Below are positions 17,546 through 27,860 of a stretch of DNA of 59,390 bases, in pieces. The stretch lies in the NCBI GenBank assembly GCA_009103225.1, contig RHPI01000671.1, forward strand, positions 43,709 to 103,098. The letters are read 5' to 3'. The position numbers were made by a program, and so were the translations under genes. A model generated the notes under the pieces. It ran no database searches. It saw nothing but the letters and a program-made list of their open reading frames with translations, and had not been told where the DNA came from. The stretch is from Chlorokybus atmophyticus. Its lineage: Eukaryota > Streptophyta > Chlorokybophyceae > Chlorokybales > Chlorokybaceae. Position 1 is the stretch's first letter, and each line of letters opens with the position of its first letter.

Positions 17546-18957
17546 AAAAGCATGAATATAGCACCTTTCGAACGTGTGTCAATAGTCAAGTTTTTACAAA
17601 CAATTCGTAAAAGAAGTATGTGTTGATAAAATGTTGAATTTACTTGTATTGAATGAGAACGTATCGACAAATCATCCACTTTATGTATTCATGTTGTTGA
17701 TATGAACATAGGCAGGCTTTTGCATCCACTCGTTTATAACAGCTCATGTTCACATCATAGCAATTCCTTAGCTTTGTGACCCTATATCGCACATGATGCG
17801 TTTATGTGATGTGCTGGCTATAATTCGCTGTGTAATACCTACATTAACGGCAATTGACCCAACATGTACACCAATACTACATGTGGGGTCGATAGCCTAT
17901 AAGTTGTTATCATCGTGCATGCATGACGACACCGGGGATCTGCCACAACACAGTCTATAATATAAACAATGCGCGTATTGTTAAATTGTATGCATATCGC
18001 TTACCGTGTCGGATACTATTGAGTCAACACCATCATTAGCTAAACAATTTGGTGCAGGTCTACGAGGCTACATCTTACCAATCAAAAAGTGCATTGGTGT
18101 TAAATCCCGTATTGCCACGACATCTTTGTAAACAAAATTATTCGGCAAAGTCATTTTACGCAATTTTTACTAACTTTTATGCGACGAGACTTATACGTTA
18201 TAATGACATTGGGCTAAAATGCATAAAGTGGCAGGGCTTTGACGAGAAGTACATGAAGCATTGGTGGCGTCTTTTACGAAGCTACTGGAACACTATGGTA
18301 GACTCGGGTCACGCATGCAAGCCGCAACATGTGCCAACAATGTGCGCTCATGATGCCTAATGGTGAGTGCATTTATTAAACTACCAAGATGGATTGAAGA
18401 ACTTGTCTCCAAGCCGCTGGGTAGTGCGTTCCGCGCACTAGGAAATCGGCTTTACGAAGGTTTTTGCAATTGGCATTGTTCTTATGCTTACAAGCATGAA
18501 GCCGTCAGCTGCGTGTTGATTGTGATCATAACTATGATCATGACACGTTGGAGCGGTAGGCTCCGCCCCACCCCCAAGTTCGCGAGGTGTTGGTTGTCTT
18601 GCTGATGCACGCCCATGTGCTAACTGCTGCATTCCATGTCGTTTGGCGGACTACATATAGCAGCACTGCAATTTCTGTACATGTGAGATCATGTGTACGA
18701 ACAAGGATCCTCATTATATAGCTTGTGCAGAGATCGGCAGCACCAAGCGGTTGCTGCAGGACCAGCATCACGCAACGACAGCTTCAGACCACAACCAAAC
18801 TGCTGCAGGTACGCATCTATGCAGCGCTAGCAGACGGTGTGCCAATGGGCAACACCCGCCAAGTGTCAATCCATATATACAATCGTGTGCTCTGGGCATA
18901 TGTCCTGACAGTATGTGGGCTTTGCAGCCTTATGGCTGATGATGGCCAAATCAGCCT
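17546..18957. other. Intergenic, 3' flank of the CREST-like gene
   Basis: AT-richer sequence. Open frames at 18049-18605 on the + strand lack convincing splice or protein features. I see no gene here. Confidence 0.55.
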
Positions 18958-20786
18958 TTATTTCTTTTCTAACAACTTGAAGCACGTGGCCAGCCCAGCT
19001 GAAGCTGCGAGATGCCACACGGAATGTGTATAAGGGATGTTTGGACAGAACTCCTCCAACCAGTACGCGGCTCCTCCAACAACGGATGCTGCTACATGCA
19101 ACCGGTGTGCGGCCCTGAGAGAAGGGTTGGAGAACGCCCTTTCTGCATATGTTGTCTGCAGCAGACAACCACATCAGTGACAAAACCACCTTCATACTAT
19201 GCAAATAGCCAAACTGTAGCATGCAGCTTATGCATCTGCTTTGTGCTACCAGCAGGCATGTATGCATAGGCCAAATGTTCACCCAGTGCAAAACAAGGAA
19301 GGCAGCGGCCTTGCTATGCATGGCAGTTGCATGCACCAACTCACCTCCAACACACCAACATTGGCAGCTGCAACAGCAAACGGTTGCATGGGAACAGCAG
19401 CAAGCGCAGCCAGCTTCAAAGGTCGTTGAGGAGCGAGTGCGTTCACCAGAAACTGCAAGCAGCAAAATCACAGTCAAGACACCGGTCATAAAAAACCAGC
19501 TGGTAACATTGCAGGCGAGTGCAGGCAGCTGTCAAGCATACCACTGTGGAAGTGGCCACCATGCAATAGTCGAGCCACCTAAACTTTGGCCGCGCCTTGC
19601 CAGTTGATGTGTGGTAGGCGCAAGAGGCGATGCCAACACCATACAAGGAATTGGCAAATAACCTGGCTTCAGGGGTGTGCCTGAAATTGGCGAAATCCCA
19701 ACATGACAAGTCAAGAACCGTCAAGACACACACTCTGCTGGTAGAGTTCAACCAATACGTTGCATGCTAAGCGACTGCCACCACGCACCTTGGGCACTTG
19801 GAGGCGAAGAAGAAGAATGGTATGGAGGTAACAACATTGGCTACAATCTCTTTGTTGCAACAGCTATCTGCGGGACGTAGTATACCATGTCAGTCCAACA
19901 AGCACGCTTGAAGCACTGTTCGGCGTTCCTCGCATGCAAACCACCCTCCTGTCCTTGTGTTGGGGAGACCAGTCAACTCACCTGGCTTTGTTGTTCCAGC
20001 CAGGAGCCAAGGCACTTTGGCGTTGATGCTTTGCAGCTGAGCCAAGACGTTGGACCACCCGTTCAGCAGAGGTGAGCCGTTGCTGGTAGACAGAGTGGAT
20101 GGACCTTTGGCGTCTTTCCGACTGGGATGAGTCTTGGTTCTGCATGAAAGTATATACAGTTGTCAAACGCAAGCAAGACGAGCCTAGAAAGCTGATGTGC
20201 ACTTCGGCGTGCGAACAAACGGGTGCTGATTGTGATTCAACCTTGGGCGCAGTTGTGAGCGACGTCTCATGCTACAGCACGGAAGGCGCATGTTTGCTAC
20301 GCAAGAGTGCAATCCAACCCATGCCGAGGATTACGCAGGACTGCCTGGGTGTCTCGCAACCTAGTGTTGTGAGACACCTAGGCATTTCTTCAAATACCAT
20401 GGCAGAATGGACACGCAATGCTGCCGTGTGTTCCTAAACTGCAAGCTTCCAGCTCACGTGAGCTAGATACGTGTCAACTAAGGTTACTAGTGAAAACTGA
20501 TGTCACGCTCCCGATCTTTGACCGTGACGTACCACGCACGTGCAGGTAATGCAGGGGACACAGCACAGGATCTGTATGTGAGTGAGTAGAGTTCCTATGT
20601 GAATAGAGATCCTGTGCGGCGTAGCAAGCAATGCGACCAGTGGCCATCCCCCCTCGCGGTGTACCTGTGAAGGTCGCCAACTCGCACGCGTTCTGCCTGT
20701 GTGAAGGGGGCGGCGTCTGCGGCCTTGACCATCTGCAAGTCGGCCAACACCGCGACCTCCGTAGAACCCCGTGCCCCGCCTCCCAT
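18958..20786 (-). CDS. Membrane protein with CREST-hydrolase signature
   Basis: Six exons: 20665-20786, 19982-20139, 19730-19796, 19542-19680, 19345-19452 and 18958-19155. They close in frame (792 nt, 263 aa). Several hydrophobic segments are visible (SLYGVGIASCAYH, LDYCMVATSTVFLVNAL, LAALAAVPMQPFAVAAA, LHVAASVVGGAAYWL, WHLAASAGLATCF). Conserved-looking residues are S135xxxH139 (SCAYH), D153 (LDY) and H242xxxH246 (HSVWH). The CREST superfamily (alkaline ceramidase, PAQR, Per1) uses Ser, one His, an Asp and a C-terminal HxxxH to bind zinc in the membrane. From this I infer a metal-dependent lipid or ester hydrolase. I recall similar uncharacterised plant proteins but cannot confirm. The exon 3 donor (GT|GTGTCT) and the start are my best choices. 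A wrong small exon is possible. Confidence 0.72.
20344..20382. repeat. Imperfect palindrome in CREST-like intron 1
   Basis: CCTGGGTGTCTCGCAAC and GTTGTGAGACACCTAGG are reverse complements except for two positions, with a short loop. It lies in the first intron of the minus-strand gene. Confidence 0.7.
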
Positions 20787-22240
20787 CCCGCCGGCACCCA
20801 CCCTGGACAGCAAGCCACGCCCCGTGCTCAGCTCTGTCACCTCTCCACCTCGTTCAATCAGCCTGCCGCCACACCAAGCTAGCCACTATCAACGTGCAGA
20901 CAGCTTGACGCGCCTCCCCACCTTCGCCACCACACCTGTGCCCGCCTAGAACGACGCCGCCAACAACTTTGACGCTTACGTTCACGTCAAGCATATGCCT
21001 GAACAGGCGGGCAAGATTCCCGCGCCAGCATACCAGTCAAAAGCGACGCAATCGGCCGATCTGCACTGGACTCAATACTCTGGCTGTGGCCTGTTGGTGC
21101 CGGCCGCTTGAGTGCCAGCACCCGCCTCATCTCTCGCCTCGGGTGCCCAAAAGAGGGCGATGAACCTGCCAGCAAGGCGCGGCCGCAAAATTTAGGGCGC
21201 GGCACAGTTACAAAAGGGCGGCAAACTGTAAACAGGCAAACCCTCTGATATGCGCGGGAGTCATCAGACACTTTCGTAGGTGGCGCCAGTTATGGGCCCT
21301 AACTTAAGGTGCATGAGACCTGTGTTGTTAATCACAGCGCACGCTGGTCACTGACACTAATGAAACACTTGTACATTGCAGATTATGTCTCCAAAGCACG
21401 TCTCAGGCGGCGTTGCAAACTTTCCGAGGCTTACGTTGCCGAGGGTGGAAGTCTTCGTTTTGGTGACGCGGTATCGCATCGAACCGATCTTGTGCCGTCG
21501 GATCTGGGCGATCGCGAGCAAGCCGCGTGACGACGTTGCCTGACTTGCGTTGCGTGACACCAAGTCAGGACTTGGTGTCACGCAAGCGGTGCAACGTCAA
21601 ATTCTGACGTGCCAAGTTGGCACCCACATGACATTGCAAGTTGGTAGGCCTAGGTAGCTTTCCACAACTAGCGCACACAGGCCCCATAGCCTCATGTAGC
21701 TTGGTTGTCGATGTTGTCTTCAGTACTAATGTCTTGACAGATTTTGCCTAGTGTCTGTGTAGTGCTGTGTCTGCTTGCATACTGAGGGCCCTAGGACAGC
21801 GCTGAACATATTTGCAACTCTCCAGTGCATATATCTGATGAACTGCGGCATACATGCGTCTCACATTATGCCACGTACACATGGCAGCATATTGCAGTCC
21901 CACCCACAGTCCCACCCACCCACCCACCCACCCAGAGCTTTGTTCGCCAAAGTGCATTGCACAGCGCGTTGAACTATATACACCAATCAGCACGCACCTC
22001 AGGCAAGAAGGCGCGACGTTTAATAACAGGTGGCAACATGCACCATTCACTGCTATGCAAAACAGTATGCACCGCACTCGGTGCCAACATGCAACCTGCG
22101 AGCCAGATAACAATACCAATAGCTTCACCCCATAGCAAAAAGCTCCGGTTCAAAACCTGTACATACAGCGTGCAATGATGCCTGCCACATCACTATCAGA
22201 CTGTCGTCTGCTCAACCGAAAAAGAGGGGCCGCGACCACT
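20787..22240. other. Intergenic between CREST-like gene 5' end and SSADH 3' end
   Basis: Contains a perfect 17-bp-arm palindrome (21550-21585) and a CCCA microsatellite (about 21911-21935). Exon-like frames with consensus splice sites occur on both strands around 21350-21580, but none can be extended to a gene. Confidence 0.5.
21550..21585. repeat. Perfect 17-bp inverted repeat with 2-base loop
   Basis: TTGCGTGACACCAAGTC, then AG, then its exact reverse complement. It could be a cruciform or hairpin, a protein-binding palindrome, or the tip of a small mobile element. Confidence 0.92.
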
Positions 22241-25048
22241 TCAAGTCCTGTCCAACCCACCAAGAGCAAGGTACTTCAACTGCAATCAGACAAAACTTCG
22301 TTAGCAAACATACCATGACAAGTACAACTACATGCGTGTCGTGACCAGCATTTCATTATCAGGCGCACACACTCGTTACCAACACCACTGCATCACCACT
22401 GCTCAAGCCAGCTGTACAGCTGTGGACATATTCGCATTGATGCAAGCTGTTTGTCACGAGATCAGGTACTTGGTAGCAGCAGACAAAGACATGCGACTTG
22501 CAAGAAAAAAGTGCTTGACTTGCAGGTGCTGAAGTCTCTCACCTCTAAGTACTCATCCAAGCCATATCTCGATCCCTCGCGACCCAAGCCCGACTCCTTG
22601 ATCCCACCGAACGGGGCATTCGCTGTCGATATCGCGGTTTCATTCAGTCCCACCATACCGTATTCTAACGATTCCGCCACTCGCCAGGCACGTGCGATGT
22701 TGCGTGTGTAGAAGTACGCAGCCAGCCCGAACTCTGTATCATTCGCAAGGTGCACAGCCTCTTCTTCAGTCTGAAACTTGAACACCGGCGACACGGGGCC
22801 GAACACTTCTTCCTTGAACATGCGCATCTGTGTGGTCATGTTCTTTATGACTGTCGGGCTGTAAAACTGACCACCCAACTCGTGCCGCTCGCCACCCGTG
22901 ACAACTTCAGCACCCTGATGGAAATGGCAAAAGGTCACAGCCAGCTCTCATAAGCGAGGAGGTGTTGCATGAGTACTACTAGATTACCTTTTCAACGGCG
23001 TCCTTGACAAAGCCTTCAACCTTGTTGACAGCCCGTTCATTGATCAGTGGGCCAACGAGCACATCCTGCTGAGTTCCTTCCCCAACCTTCAACTTGGAGA
23101 CTCGCTCAGACAGCATACGCGTGAACTCATCATATACCCCTTCCGATTGCAAGCACGACATGAGAACGTTATCAGGCTGCCATATTTTCGTCCAATGTGA
23201 TCAGCGCGCATACCTTCTTGAACAAACATGCGGTTGATGGACACGCAAGTCTGTCCCGCATTACGGTACTTCGACGCAATGGCCCCCGTCACAGCTGCGT
23301 CCAGGTCGGCATCGTCAAACACAATAAGAGGCGCATTGCCCCCCAGCTCCAAAGACACCTGACAACAGAAACAGGATGGTGTTACAGGCGCGCGAGTAAA
23401 CGTTCCTTTTGCTAACTCATAGGCGTGGTGATGTTCTCCGTAAGGGGAGTTTACCTTCTTGACAGTACTGGCAGCACCAGCCATCAACTGCTTGCCGATC
23501 GCAGTAGAGCCTGTAAATGTAATCTTGCGCACCTAAATAAGAGGACTTGGTGAGCTGAGTAGATACCGCTTCGCAATCATGCAAACAAGCATGCGTAAGC
23601 ACACAGCATGTTAAGTAGCGACAACAACCTTACCAATTCGCTGGAGATAAGCGTGTCGCCGATGGCCTTTGCTTCACCCACCACAACATTTAACACCCCC
23701 TGCACGCATACCCCATACATCAACCACGCCATCAGTGCTGAACGCACTGCTCTTTGAAGCACAAAGAGGTGCCTTGCTGCTTACGGGAGGGATGCCGACG
23801 CGATCCGCCAGCTCCGCGCATGCCAGCGCTGTGAATGGCGTCTGCTCTGAAGGTTTCACCACAATTGTACACCCTGCAGCTAAGGCTGGCGCAACCTGAG
23901 CAACACAACATGGTATGATAAGCAGGATTGGCAACGAATCAATCACGAGCCCAAAACTTAACGCAACTCACGCATAGCTCACACGTCTAGCTTCAAGCAC
24001 ACAGCAATAATGCTAATTGATGCGCGCACGTACCTTCCGAGTGATCATCGCAATAGGGAAGTTCCATGGCGTGATGGCACCCACAACTCCAATAGGCTGC
24101 ATACCAATGCAACAAATCATTCGAACTGATGCTCAATGCAGCCGCAAACAAACACTGCTGGCTGTGCCATTAAACAGCGCACCTGTTTGAGCACAAACAC
24201 TTTGCGGTTCTTCACGTGCGGCTCTAAGATGTCCCCATATATGCGTTTGGCCTCTTCCGCATACCACTCGATGAAAGCAGCACCATATTCTACCTGCATG
24301 TCACGTGATGTTGTTGAGTCAATGCCAATCACCATTCGCGCATAGACCAAACTCACCTCTCCTTTTGCTTCTGACAAGGGCTTGCCGCCTTCTTTTGTGA
24401 TGATCAGGCCAATGTCATCCTTTGCATCCATCACGGCATCGTACCTGTAAAAGCGGTTAACTATTGCGGTGTCAGCACGCAAACAGCAGCATCACAACCA
24501 TAAGCATGTGCATGTGAGTACGACAAAACAACAACACATCCCAGTTAGCTGTGCTTACCATTTGCGCAGCAATCCTCCACGCTGGGCAGCAGTTAGCTCA
24601 CGCCAGCCTGTCCATACATGCAACAGTCAATCGGTGAATCCATCAGTACTGGTCGTGCACTTGACACCAACACTGTCATGCTGCAGAGAAATGGAGCATG
24701 CAAGCATGCTGCTTTCTATGATGAACAAACCTGGCAAAGCGCGGTGGGCTGCTTCAATGGCTTTGTTTGTGTCCTCAGCGTTCATGCGCGGGACGTGCCC
24801 GACGACACTACCGTCTGCTGGGTTATGCACCTGTGACCACAGCACACATGCAAAGGTTTGCTTGCTGCTTGCTGACCTGTGTGCATGCTGGGAAATGCAC
24901 CAAGTAATGTACGCATCTGCTCTCTTACCTCGTGGGTCTCTCCTGAAGAAGCAGGGACCCACTTTCCGTCAACGTAGCACAGCTCCTTGAACAAGCCGGG
25001 ATCTTTGAGGCCCAGAGGGTTCGATGAAGCTGCTGCCGACGACCCCAT
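22241..25048 (-). CDS. ALDH5: Succinate-semialdehyde dehydrogenase-type ALDH
   Basis: NAD(P)-dependent oxidation of an aldehyde, by family most likely succinic semialdehyde from the GABA shunt. Thirteen exons: 24929-25048, 24731-24830, 24559-24607, 24357-24444, 24183-24293, 24034-24096, 23785-23895, 23634-23699, 23455-23532, 23214-23358, 22988-23139, 22543-22914 and 22241-22279. Total 1494 nt, 497 aa. Visible motifs: [34 protein letters not shown], general base E266 (LELGG), catalytic C300 (GQTC), EEVFGPV and SGLGREGS. The last exon ([11 protein letters not shown]) matches the short final segment of plant SSADH. The residue two after the catalytic Cys is Ser, where many SSADHs have a second Cys. 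No clear mitochondrial presequence is seen ([14 protein letters not shown]). It is head to head with ICT1. Confidence 0.93.
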
Positions 25049-25832
25049 TCGCGCCTGTGTTAGGCATATCAGCCCTACAATGGTGGTGGTTACATATGGG
25101 CATATGTGCTTGCAACATGCAAAGCACAGAACTCTAAAGCCTCAATCTGTACTGAAAGACAGGCAGTAACAATGCACAACGGTGCTGACTGGCCGTGCAC
25201 AAATGCCAGACCTTTGAATTGAATGTGAAACGGAATATGTAGTCAACTGCTCAACAAACAACAGACACAGAAGGAAACATTTGAAGCAGCGCATATGAGC
25301 AAGCAGGCTGGACTGGACTAAGCATACACGCGCTACAAGCATGCCTACCATGCTCTCACGTTGTGTGTTACAGTCGCAGTTGTTCACTGCAACATGCGGT
25401 GCACCCCAATCAACACATGCGTAACAGAGGCGAACCACTCACCAAAGCAAGGGCACAACGTAATCAAAAACTTCACGCAACACCCCAAAGTCAAGCTCGC
25501 AAGCTCATGCATGCACGCACCCTCACCCCGCCGTTGCTATGCTGCATGCCTCCTCCAGAGCGCGCTGCCCCCGGCGCCGCCGCAGCCTGCCACCAAGAAG
25601 CACGCACCACGACCCGGAAAGCACCAGCAACCAACCTCATGGCAACCACCATCCTCCACCTCCACCTCCTTCTCCGCCACGATGGGCAGGCGCAGACGCT
25701 GCTGGGATCTAACAGTGCTGACGTTTACATGCAGATTGGCTCAGCTTCGGTTTCAGGATGCCTTTCATTTCAATTGCAAGCCCTAATTCAATGCAGCAGT
25801 GGTGGTGGTAGAGGTGTTGGTGGGCGTCGTGG
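25049..25832. promoter_or_regulatory. Shared upstream region of SSADH (-) and ICT1 (+)
   Basis: 784 bp between two start codons in head-to-head arrangement. No strong motif stands out. The role is inferred from position. Upstream non-coding exons could lie here. Confidence 0.4.
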
Positions 25833-27123
25833 ATGGCGGGTGCTGGGGCACTGTGGTGGTGCGGAGCGTTGAGGGTTGCTTCTAGCTGCCAGTTGCTCAA
25901 AGCTGCCTTGGTGCCGCGTGCGGCGTGTGGTGCAGGCAGCCAAGGGTTAAGTGGACGTGTGACAGCCGCTGCTAGCAGTAGTAGTTGCATTGGTGGGTTA
26001 GTCTCCTTGCCGCCCAGGTTAAGACCATGGTTTACATCGCCGCCGCCGCAGCAGACCAGCAGCAGGCCAATCAGCAGCAGGCCGCTTAGTACCAGGGCTC
26101 CCCTGCCCTCGCGAGCTGGTAAGTTGGGCGCTGTTGACGACGACGACGACGAGGACGATGATGACGGCGCTGCTGCTTATGACAAATTTACTCAGCCGCC
26201 TATTCCCCAAGTGCGAGAAGGTGTGCATTGCCAGTCAGTTGCACTTTCAATCAACTGATCAGATGATTTGAGACATTGTGATCCTACTCTGTGCGTTGGC
26301 GTGTGCGATGGTGCAAAAGCAAGTGCATGTCTAGGCAACTTACTTCTGTGGAAATTTTTGTCTGTTCATAACTGGTCCTCGTTTCATGGGTTGTAATTGT
26401 TAAGAAGGCATTTTGTCATTGTTGCTCATTCAGCACGCATTGATAGTGAGCTCTGCTGATGCAACAGACTATCTGACTATAAAATACGCGCGCAGTGGCG
26501 GTCCTGGCGGCCAGAACGTCAACAAGGGTGAGTAGCCCAAGACTACACAAACTAGACTTAGGATGCCTTGGAGAGTACATCATAGGTGCTGACTGTTTTC
26601 TTGATGAAACAGTGAACACCAAAGTGGACATGCGGTTCAACGTGTTCGATGCGAACTGGTTGTCGGATGAAGTGAAGGAGAAGCTGCTGGAGCAAGAAAA
26701 GAACAGGATCAACTCTGAGGGAGAGATCGTCGTCACTTCAGAGCGCAACCGAACACAGAAAGCCAACCTTGAAGATGCGCTGGAAAAGTTGCAGGTGCTT
26801 TTGATTGCTGCGTGTGTGCCATTAATATCATGAGTGTATACCTCGCAAACTAAACATGCATGTTCATGCAGGCCATGATTGACAAGGCTGCGTATGTCGC
26901 TCCACCTCCTCGGCCAGAGAAAGTGAAGCGCGTAAAGCAGCTGTACGTACACATTGATTGACACAGCATGTTGTTGGCTAAGTGTGAGTTGCAAACATAG
27001 CCACCTTGCAGATGGTGACGTTACTGGCTTTGCAGGAAAAAAAAAGCAAACGAGAACAGGTTGGGACAGAAAAAGCAACATGCAGATAAGAAGAAAGAGC
27101 GGCGGGCAAAAATTGAGTGGTGA
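25833..27123 (+). CDS. ICT1: ICT1-type peptidyl-tRNA hydrolase (GGQ domain), organellar
   Basis: Rescues stalled organellar ribosomes by hydrolysing peptidyl-tRNA. Five exons: 25833-26220, 26468-26527, 26613-26794, 26872-26942 and 27036-27123. Total 789 nt, 262 aa. The catalytic GGQ is at residues 143-145 (SGGPGGQNVNKVNTK). The family continues with INSEGEIVVTSERNRTQ and the basic tail expected for ribosome binding (KKKANENRLGQKKQHADKKK). Residues 1-110 are Ala/Ser/Arg-rich, with a long organelle-targeting-like leader and an acidic run of Asp/Glu just before the GGQ domain. It lacks the stop-codon recognition domain of full release factors. Mitochondrion or plastid cannot be decided here. Confidence 0.92.
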
Positions 27124-27860
27124 CAGGGTTCTGAAAAAGTCGCGCCAGCGATAGTTACCTCGTCTCATGCTGCAAGGCAACACGCACTTGTGCACAATCA
27201 ATCAGCTTAGTCATAGGTAATCTGATAACTTCAGTTGTGCTATCGTAGACCATACCAAATTGTATCGCACTCAGTACAGGGGAGAAAGGGAGAGGGACAG
27301 GTCATTGCATTCCGATAACAATATGCTACCTCTTATTCCCAGTTCATGGCATTCATGCCTCAAATCATTGCAGTAGAGTTTCCAATAATGTCTTTGCCTC
27401 CATGTGAATATATGCAGCCTAATGTGCAGGCTTGAGACTCACCCGCCTCATGCCATGCAGGTACCAGGTAATCTGACTCATGCATGACTGATGGGGTGGG
27501 CAGTAGAGTTGTTAGCGTGCATTAGCTGATAGCCCGACGCTGGCATTCTTTTGGCACATAATGATGAGTGTATAGTGTGCAGAAGCATGTGGTATTGGGT
27601 ATAAACTCTGTCCTTATGCACTACCACTCATCAGCTTGATATGCACAAGCAGTAAAATGTACAGTTCATGACTGATGTCTCATAAGATCTAAAAAGTTTC
27701 AACCTGAATGGGCCACCTTAGGTGCGCCAAAAGCCCCCTGAGACTACATCTGCTTACTTTGCAGAACAGCGCTGTTGCTAGTGAAAGTGACGCTGGTATC
27801 TACTTTGCCGCAATGCACAGAACAGCCCTGACATAGCTGATAAGAGAGTCACTTGGCGAG
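27124..27860. other. Convergent intergenic region
   Basis: Tail-to-tail gap between ICT1 and the DSN1-like gene. I see only 3' flanking sequence and no further gene. Confidence 0.6.

Noticed and set aside
18049-18605. Open frames of 103 and 81 codons on the + strand
   Set aside because: No recognisable domain, no splice sites joining them in phase, and composition of AT-rich spacer.
20701-20949. Pro-rich + strand frame (PRAPPPIPPAPTLDSKP) that looks like a protein C-terminus
   Set aside because: It overlaps exon 1 of the minus-strand CREST-like gene, whose six exons close exactly in frame; no upstream + strand exons could be joined.
21350-21600. Exon-like frames on both strands (for example one starting IMSPKHVSGG on +, one ending at AAC|GTAAGC on -)
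   Set aside because: Both have splice-like borders but neither extends to a multi-exon model; the evidence is symmetrical and too weak.
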